A stretch of DNA of 14,196 nucleotides from a bacterium (GTDB lineage: Bacteria > SZUA-79 > Acidulodesulfobacterales > Acidulodesulfobacteraceae): assembly GCA_021784835.1 (NCBI GenBank), contig JAJYHI010000104.1:1-14196 (forward strand), read 5' to 3'. Below are positions 1 through 6,763 of the stretch, in pieces (position 1 is the first letter of the stretch; each line of letters opens with the position of its first letter). The notes beneath the pieces are model-generated. The model ran no database searches. It worked only from the letters and a program-made list of their open reading frames with translations, and was not told the DNA's origin. A program made the position numbers and the translations under genes.

Positions 1-1145
1 GGCCTTTTATATCTGGAAGCCAATTTTATCGAATCTTTAAGGGAGCTTTCGAACTTCCTTCTGTTAAAGATGCCGGTAAGGTCGTCTTTCTCGGAAATAT
101 TTTTATATAATTCTTTTTCTTGTTCGAGCTGTTTTCTTAATTGGACTAATTCGGTAATGTCGGTAAAAGTTGCAATTCTTACTCTTTTCCCTTTATATAT
201 TGCCGAACCTGCATAAATATACATCCATAATTCTTCGCCGGTTTTTTTAAATACTTTAAACGTGACGTAATGCTTATAATTAATATCGGCAAGACCTTTT
301 TTAATCGCGTCTTTTGCGGTTTCTTTATATGCTTCGGCTAATACATCCCAGAAAAACATATTTTTTAATTCTTCTTCGGAGTAGCCTAATTTTGCCTGCA
401 ATGCCGGATTTGCATATATAAATTTTTCCGTATGCATATCAAGCCCTTCCAGCATATTATCCGCCAAAGTTCTGAACAGTTCTTCGGATTCTTTTAAGGC
501 ATTAAAGAATTTATCAAGATAATATGCCAGTAAAATTCCAAGGATTACGATAACAAGGGTTCCAATGGCAAACGTTAAAAGGTAAATATTGAAAACATGT
601 TCAAAATACGGCAAATTTGCGGCAAGTGTTTTTAACGGAAGAATCAAAGAATGCAATGACCGATTGAACGACGGAAAACTTCCATAAATAGTTCTCGTAG
701 AAGTGTATCCTGAATATTTTATAAATCTTTTAAATATAGGTCTGTCTATAGTTTTCCATTGGAAATAAGATTTTTCAAATATTTTTAGGATTCTGGGGCC
801 GTAATTAGCATACGAAGCGGTTTTTTTAATAAATGCGCCGGTATTTTTATATTCTGAATCTATTTTTTTTACGAGTATTTCTGATTTGTATATAGTCTGC
901 TTTAATTTATTCCGGTAATTTAACGGTTTAACTTTTTCATAATATATAATTAAAAACATCCTTCTGTTAAGTAAATCTAAATTTTCGTCTATATCCATAA
1001 ACTTTGAATGGAGTTTTATATTTGCAACGGTATAATATTCTAAAGGAACAAGCCCAAACCGCCATATTGAAGCGGCTATGGTTAGAGCCATAATAAAAAA
1101 TAAAGCTCCCAGGACGTAAATGATTTTATTTTTTATAAAACTCAT
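1..1145 (-). CDS. membrane PAS-GGDEF sensor, probable diguanylate cyclase (3' end outside window)
   Basis: I translated 381 codons before the gene runs off the left edge. Residues 8-28 and about 186-211 are transmembrane helices that bracket a roughly 155-residue Lys/Tyr/Phe-rich sensor segment, presumably periplasmic. A PAS domain follows at about 217-335 (motifs FRTLADNM, NPALQAKLGYSEEEL, TFTDITEL), then a short coiled linker. The characteristic start of a GGDEF domain (DDLTGIFNRRKFE) is at about 354-366. The family makes cyclic di-GMP from two GTP; the GGDEF active-site loop and any EAL domain lie outside the window, so activity cannot be judged. Start choice: an in-frame ATG at 1208 would add 21 Asn/Ser/Pro-rich residues. 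I prefer 1145 because the signal-anchor helix follows directly, but neither start has a convincing ribosome binding site. The EAL remnant at 1568-1640 lies upstream on the same strand. Confidence 0.85.
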   Translation of the reverse strand, partial: MSFIKNKIIYVLGALFFIMALTIAASIWRFGLVPLEYYTVANIKLHSKFMDIDENLDLLNRRMFLIIYYEKVKPLNYRNKLKQTIYKSEILVKKIDSEYKNTGAFIKKTASYANYGPRILKIFEKSYFQWKTIDRPIFKRFIKYSGYTSTRTIYGSFPSFNRSLHSLILPLKTLAANLPYFEHVFNIYLLTFAIGTLVIVILGILLAYYLDKFFNALKESEELFRTLADNMLEGLDMHTEKFIYANPALQAKLGYSEEELKNMFFWDVLAEAYKETAKDAIKKGLADINYKHYVTFKVFKKTGEELWMYIYAGSAIYKGKRVRIATFTDITELVQLRKQLEQEKELYKNISEKDDLTGIFNRRKFESSLKDSIKLASRYKR

Positions 1146-1328
1146 AAGTCGGGGTGGGGGTGAAAATAATGAGTTATCACTGTTATCTTTATTATTTTTT
1201 ATTTGCATTATTGCGCCATAGGCTTATAATCCTTTATTGAAAGAATTAATATTATATGATAATTATACGCCTCTCCCTCAAGAAATTCAAGAAAAACCAA
1301 ATTTTTGCATTTTTCTTTTTGAAAAACT

Positions 1329-1355
1329 TTGACATAATAACTATGTTCATATAGA
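1329..1355 (+). promoter_or_regulatory. possible promoter of the coiled-coil micro-gene
   Basis: A perfect TTGACA (-35) at 1329-1334 is followed, 15 bases later, by TATAGA at 1350-1355. The spacing is short and the -10 is imperfect. It lies just upstream of the small coiled-coil reading frame, and the -10 is so close to the TTG that a transcript would have almost no leader. Confidence 0.25.
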
Positions 1356-1366
1356 CGGGAAAAAAA

Positions 1367-1531
1367 TTGTCCGACAAAATTACGGAAGTCGATAATAAAT
1401 TATCTGCCAAAATAGAAAGGCTGTCTGACAGAATGGACAAGTTATCCGATATAATGGACAGGATATACGATATATTTGTCCGTATGAAATTCAGAGATAA
1501 AGAGTATCGGGATAAAGCCGCAAACGAATAA
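1367..1531 (+). CDS. 54-residue coiled-coil protein, TTG start
   Basis: No named family is recognised. The frame starts with TTG, preceded at about 6 bases by GGGA as a modest ribosome binding site; an in-frame TAG lies only 12 bases upstream, so the start is tightly bounded. The product is almost wholly charged amphipathic helix: hydrophobic residues recur in heptad-like steps through motifs such as KLSAKIERLSDRMDKLSD, followed by a basic tail (KFRDKEYRDK). This is the look of a short oligomerising helix. No signal peptide or membrane helix is visible. A longer reading frame exists on the opposite strand across this DNA, but its protein is low-complexity Ile/Ser/Leu/Asn and looks like the shadow of the coiled coil. 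I am fairly confident it is coding, with no idea of function. Confidence 0.5.
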   Translation: MSDKITEVDNKLSAKIERLSDRMDKLSDIMDRIYDIFVRMKFRDKEYRDKAANE

Positions 1532-1567
1532 GCGAAATTTAACCTTTTGTATAAAATTTGTCCCATT

Positions 1568-1640
1568 TTATGCTTTTAAAAACTCTAAAATTTCATTTTC
1601 GGGAACGGGTTTTGAAAATAAATACCCCTGAACGCAATTG
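1568..1640 (-). pseudogene. C-terminal remnant of an EAL-domain (c-di-GMP phosphodiesterase) gene
   Basis: The minus strand reads CVQGYLFSKPVPENEILEFL followed by Lys-Ala-stop, with TAA at 1568-1570. QGYLFSKP is the well-known closing motif of EAL domains (final strand and helix of the TIM barrel). Nothing else of the domain is present: immediately upstream the DNA switches to a transposase frame. This is therefore the last 20 or so codons of a gene cut by an insertion or deletion. It cannot encode a working protein. Confidence 0.65.
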
Positions 1641-1992
1641 CGTCTTCTTTCGGCAATATTTTTAAACCTCTTGCGGGAGCGCTTGATATTTCAAAGTATT
1701 TTTCATACAGCTTTTGGCGTTCGGCCTGCATTTCTTTGTTTATAAGTTCGCTTTGCAAGTCGGATAGCAATACGTTAAAAGCGTTTTCTTTCTCTGTCGC
1801 CCTTTCGGGGGAATAATAAATGTGCAGATAGATGCGCCTTTCTTCTTTGAGCGCGTCTTTTTTATAAGGACGCTCTTGCATATAGTCCCATGTTATCGGT
1901 AAACAGCGGGCATATAAATTATATAAAGGGTTTAAGAATCGAATCGTATATATAACTCTGTATTGACTGGTGTTTTTTAATGACTCGTTACA
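1631..1992 (-). pseudogene. IS4/IS1634-type DDE transposase remnant
   Basis: An open minus-strand frame from about 1992 reads through ITWDYMQERPYKKD, KEERRIYLHIYYSPERAT, AFNVLLSDLQSEL, KLYEKYFEI and ends its homology near LPKEDAIA. This is the order of conserved blocks just ahead of the last catalytic Glu in IS4/IS1634-type transposases. Both the N-terminal catalytic part and the C-terminal Glu block are missing. After the homology stops near 1631 the frame continues out of register over the EAL remnant to a stop at 1585. An internal ATG at 1881 could start a 98-residue peptide, but I regard the region as decayed. The family is recalled from memory, not searched. Confidence 0.65.
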
Positions 1993-2154
1993 TTAACGCG
2001 GGAATGAAGGTTCTAAATTCTCATTATTTACCCTAAAAACCGTATGCGTTTTTGTATGTAAAATTCGTTAAAATTAATTAAATTTTATCAAAATTTAGAA
2101 ATTATGTCAAGATAGGATATTTGCTGAAACGCTTAAATACTGCGCGGTTTTAAG

Positions 2155-2231
2155 TGGCGGGGCCGACGGGGATCGAACCCGCGACCTCCGGCGTGACAGG
2201 CCGGCGTTCTAACCGTCTGAACTACAGCCCC
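2155..2231 (-). tRNA. tRNA-Asp (GTC anticodon)
   Basis: The minus strand folds as a complete 77-nt cloverleaf: acceptor GGGGCTG/CGGCCCC, D arm with GTTCAGACGGTTAGAAC, anticodon stem CCGGC/GCCGG around CTGTCAC (anticodon GTC), and T arm GCGGG-TTCGATC-CCCGT. The discriminator base is G and CCA is encoded. It stands alone, with no neighbouring tRNA. Confidence 0.97.
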
Positions 2232-2311
2232 GTAAAAAAAATAAAAGATGAAAAAGATGCGATAAATAAAAATATTCTTTAGTATCAGAAGTAATGGCTT
2301 ACAAGAAATAT

Positions 2312-2340
2312 ATAATAATAGATTCATAGATAAAAGTCAA
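2312..2340 (-). promoter_or_regulatory. promoter for tRNA-Asp
   Basis: On the minus strand TTGACT (2335-2340) is separated by 17 bases from TATTAT (2312-2317). It points at the tRNA-Asp gene, leaving a 5' leader of about 75 nt to be trimmed by RNase P. Confidence 0.55.
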
Positions 2341-2387
2341 GAATTTAAAGTTTACTGCTAAAGTTTCCCAAAATTGCAGATTGTAAA

Positions 2388-2429
2388 TTTCGGTCGCAAC
2401 TGGACACCCGTTTCGGTCGCAACTGGACA
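2388..2429. repeat. two direct copies of a 19-bp sequence, IS-end-like
   Basis: TTTCGGTCGCAACTGGACA occurs at 2388-2406 and again, identically, at 2411-2429 (period 23, separated by CCCG). Read on the minus strand each copy starts TGTCCAGTTGCGACCG. Multiple direct repeats beginning TG at an element end are typical of IS21-family termini, so this may be a solo IS end. No transposase is adjacent. It abuts the 3' end of the glycosylase pseudogene. Confidence 0.55.
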
Positions 2430-2433
2430 ATAT

Positions 2434-2801
2434 TTAACGAATATTTTGTTTTATAGCTGCCGCCGCAATTTCTTTTAATTCATTAATCCTTATAACAGCC
2501 CCCCCTCTCAACGGAAAAGGCATGGCATAAAATCTTTTTAAGTCCCGGTAATTCTTCGCCGGTATGAATCTCAGAAGCATCACGGGTAGGTCTGTTAATA
2601 ATATTTACGAATCCCAATTTATAAAATTTATTAAACCTAAGTGTTGCATAATAATCTTAATGAGTCGTCGTCCTTAAGTTTATTCCTTTTTCCCCTGATA
2701 ATCCCGGCATCGGAAAGAAGATACCGAAACATTTTATTATTGGAAAACGGTACGCCTTTATCGTATGGCCTAAAATGGGGATAGATGCCTACGAAAAGTA
2801 T
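2434..2801 (-). pseudogene. broken Mug/TDG-type uracil-DNA glycosylase
   Basis: Three pieces lie in different minus-strand frames. (1) From about 2801: ILFVGIYPHFRPYDKGVPFS, then NNKMFRYLLSDAGII, ending at a TAG; this is the N-terminal motif region (usually GINP) of mismatch-specific uracil/thymine glycosylases. (2) A second frame gives RFNKFYKLGFVNIINRPTRD and GEELPGLKK, the next block. (3) A third frame gives KRFYAMPFPLRGGAVIRINE and LKEIAAAAIK, the family's C-terminal block. The central stretch normally between blocks 2 and 3 is missing. So there is at least one frameshift plus an internal deletion, and no intact start. These enzymes excise uracil or thymine from G:U/G:T mispairs. The assignment rests on recalled motif order. 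Confidence 0.6.
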
Positions 2802-2919
2802 TTAAAAGCGATTCCGGAATAGCGGAACATTTTGACTAAATTATGATTTCCGGTAATTTCCGAAATGAGTGAATAGTTAAACCGAAATGCGCATATATTA
2901 TGTTAACCTAAGGGTATTT

Positions 2920-3264
2920 CTATTTTTTTGACGTATTGTTCTCGATGTCCATTAAAACCAATATCAGCTCGGCGTATGCCCATATTAATAAGAAGATTAG
3001 TATCGTTATGATAATTCCGCCGAATAGCGAAAAGAAAAACGAAGAAAGGGCGGACTTGAAATTAAACCCGCGATAACCAAGCAGCTGCGCCATTTCCCCG
3101 GCTTCGTCCGCCCATACGAAAGACATAATAAGCGTCCCTAATAAACCTACGACAAGATATACTATGGCGATAATTTTCAAAATAAAAGCGATAAGAGAAA
3201 GTGCGGGGTATTTAGAGTCGTTGTTTAAAGTGCCTTTAAATTTAAAATAAGAAATGTAGTTCAT
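2920..3264 (-). CDS. small two-helix membrane protein, DUF4282-like
   Basis: The product is 114 residues. Starting at the earlier ATG (3276) would add four residues, but that ATG overlaps a GGAG motif that sits six bases before the ATG at 3264, so 3264 is the better start. Numbered from 3276, two hydrophobic helices lie at about 27-53 and 77-107, separated by a short loop with WADEAGEMAQ. The layout YPAL...AFILKIIA near the start and AELILVLMDIENNT at the end matches small membrane proteins of the DUF4282-like type, which have no known function. It has its own ribosome binding site and no close operon partner. Upstream lies the IS200/IS605-like hairpin, downstream the glycosylase pseudogene. 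Confidence 0.75.
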   Translation of the reverse strand: MNYISYFKFKGTLNNDSKYPALSLIAFILKIIAIVYLVVGLLGTLIMSFVWADEAGEMAQLLGYRGFNFKSALSSFFFSLFGGIIITILIFLLIWAYAELILVLMDIENNTSKK

Positions 3265-3326
3265 AAATTTCTCCATGTAAATTTTTAAAAAACTTGAAAA
3301 TCTGAAAAACCTGCAAATTCACTTCC

Positions 3327-3370
3327 GGTGAACTACCTATCAATAAATTGATAGGCTTCTTGTTTCAACG
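3327..3370 (+). mobile_element. possible solo IS200/IS605 (TnpB-type) right-end hairpin
   Basis: GGTGAACTAC precedes a perfect hairpin CCTATCAAT-AA-ATTGATAGG (3336-3355), followed by CTTCTTGTTTCAACG. The arrangement 'AACTACC - hairpin - GGCTTCTTG' resembles right ends of IS200/IS605-family tnpB elements as I remember them. No tnpA or tnpB remains nearby. Alternatively it is just an inverted repeat. It lacks a T tract, so it is not a classic terminator. Confidence 0.35.
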
Positions 3371-3493
3371 TATGACGGCTTTCATCTCTCCTTTGAAAAG
3401 GAAAGGATTTCGCAGGTTATCCTAAAGTATAGAACCAGAAAAATAATTTGCATTCTGCCGGCAATTCCGATAACTAATTAATATAATTAATAA

Positions 3494-4156
3494 TTATATA
3501 TAATATTTCAATATATCGTTTAATTGCATTCGTTCTGTTTTTATGTTATTAATCGGGCTTTCTTTTTTATAGTAGCCAATCGAAATACCGAGAATGAATT
3601 TTTGGGCGCTTCCGAGATTAAACGCTTCCCTTAAGATATCGGGGTATCTAACTAAATATGCCTGCGGACATGCGCCAAGACCCATATCGTGAGCAGTTAA
3701 AAGTATATTCTGGACAAACATTCCGCAATCGAAAGCGGACCAGAGCCCCAATTTTTCGTTCATATAAATAAAAATGGCCGTTTGAGAACCGAAAAACAGA
3801 TAATTATTGAGAGATATATCTTTTCTTTTTTCCGCGTCGTCGCGCGGGATACCGAGAATTTCATATCTGCTCCTGCCCGTTTCGGCTATATTTTTAGACT
3901 GTTCTTCCGGCCAAAATTCAGGAAACTGAAAATCCGGGTTTCCTTGACCGCCTTCCATGGCCATCTTATAAATTTTTTCTTTAATAAATTCCGACGTTTT
4001 CCCCGATGAAACGGCGACTTTCCATGGTTGGGAATTTGCCCACGAAGGCGCATGAGAGGAAATTTCTATCAGTTTTTTTATCAGGTCTTCGGGTACAGGT
4101 ATATTTTTAAAATCCCTTTTGGACGAGCGTGTAAGAATACATTCCGTTAAATCCAT
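3494..4156 (-). CDS. nitroreductase family flavoprotein
   Basis: The 220-residue protein fits the FMN-dependent nitroreductase fold. The N-terminal FMN-phosphate motif is TRSSKRDF (residues 9-16), followed by SSHAPSWANSQPWKV (33-47), which is the typical A-P-S-x-x-N-x-Q-P-W motif. The segment LLTAHDMGLGACPQAY and the closing GISIGYYKKESPIN supply the other flavin and dimer contacts. The family uses NAD(P)H to reduce nitro compounds, quinones or enones; the physiological substrate cannot be read from the sequence. A GAGGG ribosome binding site lies seven bases before the ATG. The gene is monocistronic: a promoter lies at 4197-4224 and the palindrome at 4307-4350 separates it from panB upstream. 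Confidence 0.9.
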   Translation of the reverse strand: MDLTECILTRSSKRDFKNIPVPEDLIKKLIEISSHAPSWANSQPWKVAVSSGKTSEFIKEKIYKMAMEGGQGNPDFQFPEFWPEEQSKNIAETGRSRYEILGIPRDDAEKRKDISLNNYLFFGSQTAIFIYMNEKLGLWSAFDCGMFVQNILLTAHDMGLGACPQAYLVRYPDILREAFNLGSAQKFILGISIGYYKKESPINNIKTERMQLNDILKYYI

Positions 4157-4196
4157 TTTTTTCCCTCTTTAAAAGTTTATTATTTTATTTATTAAT

Positions 4197-4224
4197 TTAT
4201 TATTGAACCGATAACTCTTGTCAA
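4197..4224 (-). promoter_or_regulatory. probable promoter of the nitroreductase gene
   Basis: On the minus strand a perfect TTGACA (4219-4224) is followed after 16 bases by TAATAA (4197-4202), a weak -10. It lies about 40 bases upstream of the nitroreductase ATG. Confidence 0.4.
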
Positions 4225-4306
4225 TGCAATTACGGGATATTTTCGCCTTCGCTTATCTTGTCGATGCCCGCATAGGGATAGTTAGCGTACGGAAAAAAAC
4301 AGCCGA

Positions 4307-4350
4307 TTTTCTTTATAAGCCGCCTGAATGCAGGCGGCTTATAAAGAAAA
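4307..4350. repeat. 44-bp perfect palindrome between panB and the nitroreductase gene
   Basis: Two 20-base arms pair perfectly around an AATG tetraloop, with core GCCGCCTG-AATG-CAGGCGGC. On both strands the T-rich part precedes the GC core and the A-rich part follows it, opposite to a standard intrinsic terminator. It lies 62 bases past the panB stop and upstream of the nitroreductase promoter, so it may still mark the end of the panB transcript or protect its 3' end. Confidence 0.75.
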
Positions 4351-4411
4351 TAAATTTCTCAATCGATATTTGGATGTCTTATTATATTAATTATATTAAT
4401 TTATTTTATAA

Positions 4412-5209
4412 TTATTTATAAATATTTTCATCGGCCGGAAATACCCCGCTTCTGACCTCGTTTCCGTATGTTCTTAACGCTTCCACCAATAACGAACGGG
4501 AATCCACAAATTTTTTGACAAATTTAGGAGGTTTTTGAGGCGACATTCCTACCGCATCATAAAATACAAGCACCTGTCCGTCCGTATATCTGCCGGCGCC
4601 TATGCCTATTGTCGGAATCCTGACATTTCTCTGGACTCTCAAGGCGGCCTCTTCGGGCATAGCTTCAAGGACTATTATGAACGCGCCCGCTTTTTCCAGA
4701 GTTTTAGCGTCGCATACCAATTTTTCTATCTGGGACTCTATTTTTCCCTGAACCTTATATCCGCCCAATACATTAATAAATTGCGGCATAAGGCCGATGT
4801 GCCCGATGACCGGAATGCCGTTTTCCGTCAATCTCCTAACGGTTTCCGCAACAGCCCTGCCGCCTTCCATTTTAACGGCGTTTACTCCGCTCTCCTTAAG
4901 AATCCTGCCGGCATTTGTTAAAGCCTGTTCGGGGCTTACCTGGTAGGACATAAAAGGCATATCGCAAGCTACGAACATATCTTTCAACGCGCTCTTGACT
5001 ATTCCCGCATGGTAAATCATATCTTCCAGAGTTGCGCATAAAGTATTGTCTTTTCCCTGTACCGTGGTTGCGAGAGAATCGCCGACCAGAACTATATCGA
5101 CGCCGGCTTCTTTGGCTATGCCCGCCTGAATAAAATCGTATGCCGTAATCATCACGATTTTTTTTCCGGCGGCTTTCATTTCAATAAAGTCCTCTATCCC
5201 TTTAAACAT
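4412..5209 (-). CDS. panB: 3-methyl-2-oxobutanoate hydroxymethyltransferase (ketopantoate hydroxymethyltransferase)
   Basis: PanB transfers a hydroxymethyl group from 5,10-methylene-tetrahydrofolate to alpha-ketoisovalerate, giving ketopantoate, the first committed step of pantothenate and CoA synthesis. The 265-residue length is normal for this TIM-barrel enzyme. Visible motifs: ITAYDF (21-26), LVGDS (41-45, metal-binding Asp44), ACDMPFMSYQ (81-90, Asp83), VKMEGG (112-117, metal-binding Glu115), GHIGLMPQ (136-143), VLEAMPEEAA (180-189, catalytic Glu182) and IGIGAGRYTDGQVLVFYD (201-218). The start is three bases after the stop of the phosphate acyltransferase gene, so the two are co-transcribed and probably translationally coupled. 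No other pantothenate gene (panC, panD, panE) is in the window. Confidence 0.95.
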   Translation of the reverse strand: MFKGIEDFIEMKAAGKKIVMITAYDFIQAGIAKEAGVDIVLVGDSLATTVQGKDNTLCATLEDMIYHAGIVKSALKDMFVACDMPFMSYQVSPEQALTNAGRILKESGVNAVKMEGGRAVAETVRRLTENGIPVIGHIGLMPQFINVLGGYKVQGKIESQIEKLVCDAKTLEKAGAFIIVLEAMPEEAALRVQRNVRIPTIGIGAGRYTDGQVLVFYDAVGMSPQKPPKFVKKFVDSRSLLVEALRTYGNEVRSGVFPADENIYK

Positions 5210-5212
5210 AAT

Positions 5213-6208
5213 TTATATCCATGCTTTATACTCCAAAAATTTATCGTAATTTTCCGAAACTATAGAAGCCAGCGCCGTTGAATTTAACCTCGTTTCGACG
5301 TTGTCGGCCCTCGAAGTAAGAACGACCGGAACTTTAAGCCCCACGACTATTCCGGCAACCTTCGCGCCTGCCAGATATTCCAAATCTTTAAAGAGTATAT
5401 TGCCCGCTTCTATATTCGGTACGACTATTATGTCCGCATTTCCCGAAACTTTGCTTTTTATTCCTTTTTCTATGGCCGCATTCTTAGAAATAACGTTATC
5501 GAAAGCAAGAGGGCCGTCGACTATTCCGCCGGTTATCTGACCTCTTTCAGCCATCTTGGAAATTATTGCGGCATCCAAAGTCGAACTAATTTTAGGATTG
5601 ACCGTCTCAACCGCCGAAAGTATTGCGGCTTTAGGCGATTTAACGCCCAGTATTGCGGCAAGGTCTATCGCGTTCTGAAGTATCTGGGCTTTCTGGGTTA
5701 TATCCGGGCTGATGTTTATAGCCGCATCGGTTATGGAGACTAGTTTTTTATATGTCTTAATTTCCATTAAGAATATATGGGAAATATATCTGTTTGTCCT
5801 TAAACCGTTTTCCTTAAGAATAAGCTGATGCATAAAAACATCCGTATGGATATGCCCTTTTATTATCATATCCACTTTCTTATCTAAGGCAAGTTTAGCC
5901 GCGATATAAGCGGACGAAGAATCGTTTTCGGCATCGATAATTTCCATATCGATATCTATGGCGCCGCCTTTATTATGCTTTACGGCGTTTAATCCGTTTT
6001 CGTTCTTGCCGGCGGCTTTATTATGTTTTTTTTTAAGGAGAGCCGTTATTTTATTTTTATTTCCGATTAGTAGGGGAATTATTAAGCGGCTTTTATAAGC
6101 CTTAATAGCGCCGTCTATGGCGAGAGCATCCTCTGCGACGACTACCGCCGCCCTTTTGGGCGGCAAAAAACTAGCCTTTATGAGCAGGTCGTTTAATTTT
6201 TTTAACAT
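5213..6208 (-). CDS. phosphate acetyl/butyryltransferase family enzyme
   Basis: The 331-residue protein matches the PTA/PTB fold, which interconverts acyl-CoA plus phosphate with acyl-phosphate plus CoA. Diagnostic stretches are KRAAVVVAEDALA (18-30), IIKGHIHTDVFMH (115-127), LRTNRYISHIF (136-146), ITDAAINISPD, ILSAVETVNPKISST and GQITGGIVDGPLAFDN. These are closest to the 'phosphate acetyl/butyryltransferase' group (also found fused to enoyl-CoA hydratase in other species); no hydratase domain is present here. Acyl chain preference cannot be told. A Lys/Asn/Gly-rich stretch at about 60-84 looks like a surface insertion. It lies between the N/Q-rich gene (16 bases upstream) and panB (3 bases downstream) in one operon. 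No acyl kinase gene is adjacent. No strong ribosome binding site precedes the ATG, consistent with coupling to the gene upstream. Confidence 0.88.
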   Translation of the reverse strand: MLKKLNDLLIKASFLPPKRAAVVVAEDALAIDGAIKAYKSRLIIPLLIGNKNKITALLKKKHNKAAGKNENGLNAVKHNKGGAIDIDMEIIDAENDSSSAYIAAKLALDKKVDMIIKGHIHTDVFMHQLILKENGLRTNRYISHIFLMEIKTYKKLVSITDAAINISPDITQKAQILQNAIDLAAILGVKSPKAAILSAVETVNPKISSTLDAAIISKMAERGQITGGIVDGPLAFDNVISKNAAIEKGIKSKVSGNADIIVVPNIEAGNILFKDLEYLAGAKVAGIVVGLKVPVVLTSRADNVETRLNSTALASIVSENYDKFLEYKAWI

Positions 6209-6224
6209 TGAACGTAAAAGAAAA

Positions 6225-6548
6225 TTAAACTATTTTGCTGAGTACGTTGCCCGTTTGATTTGTGCCTATGGTAACAGGCTGACCGTTATTGTTGTATTGC
6301 TGTTGATTAACCGCGTTGCCGCCCGCCTGAAGGCTTTGCGCATTTTGATTGATGCTCGAAAGCGACTGGTTAAGCGCATTGACTAAACCGTTATTGATAG
6401 TGCTTACGGTATTTAAGGCTAATGCGGCGGTCTTATCGGCGACGTCGTTGGGGCCTGAAATATTTTGGTATTGTCCGTTATTGGCATCGGCTTGATTGGT
6501 CTGGAATAGCTGGGATGCCGTAGGATTATTATTTATACCCTGAATCAT
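6225..6548 (-). CDS. N/Q-rich low-complexity small protein, unknown function
   Basis: The 107-residue product has no family I recognise. About a third of residues are Asn or Gln. Residues 36-83 could form a long helix (KTAALALNTVSTINNGLVNA then LNQSLSSINQNAQSLQ) with regularly spaced Leu/Ala/Ile. The flanks are disordered-looking (NNNPTASQ, NQQQYNNNGQ), and there is no signal peptide, membrane helix or Cys. It has the best expression signals on this strand: GGAGG eight bases before the ATG and a strong promoter about 60 bases upstream, suggesting abundant product. It is first in a unit with the phosphate acyltransferase and panB. A remote similarity to RebB/R-body 'killing trait' helices crossed my mind but is not supported well enough to claim. 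Confidence 0.75.
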   Translation of the reverse strand: MIQGINNNPTASQLFQTNQADANNGQYQNISGPNDVADKTAALALNTVSTINNGLVNALNQSLSSINQNAQSLQAGGNAVNQQQYNNNGQPVTIGTNQTGNVLSKIV

Positions 6549-6604
6549 AATGATTGCCTCCTTTTTAAAAACGTTATCTATATAATATACATTGCCCTAC
6601 ATTT

Positions 6605-6632
6605 ATAATATCACAAAAAAATATATTGTCAA
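6605..6632 (-). promoter_or_regulatory. strong sigma-70-type promoter of the N/Q-rich gene operon
   Basis: On the minus strand a perfect TTGACA (6627-6632) is followed by a 16-base A/T-rich spacer and TATTAT (6605-6610). It drives the N/Q-rich gene, and by read-through probably the acyltransferase and panB genes too. Confidence 0.7.
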
Positions 6633-6763
6633 TTTTTAAATAACATTTTTAAATAACGCCCCGAACCCGCGCTAAAAAATATTCGTTAAAAATATTTTGC
6701 TCTTTCTATAATAAAATCCTTAAATCCCCCATAACATAAAATAATATTACATAAAAAAATTAA

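Noticed and set aside
1252..1566. 104-residue minus-strand frame opposite the coiled-coil micro-gene
   Set aside because: Low-complexity Ile/Ser/Leu/Asn repeats that mirror the heptads of the plus-strand coiled coil; no ribosome binding site or family resemblance.
2133..2327. 64-residue minus-strand frame
   Set aside because: It is the tRNA-Asp gene and its leader read as protein.
4218..4421. 67-residue plus-strand frame
   Set aside because: Runs through the nitroreductase promoter and the 44-bp palindrome; composition and lack of a start signal argue against coding.
6225..6548. N/Q-rich protein as an R-body (RebB-like) component
   Set aside because: Only a loose similarity of Ala/Asn/Gln-rich helix; no conserved RebB block recognised and no reb cluster nearby.
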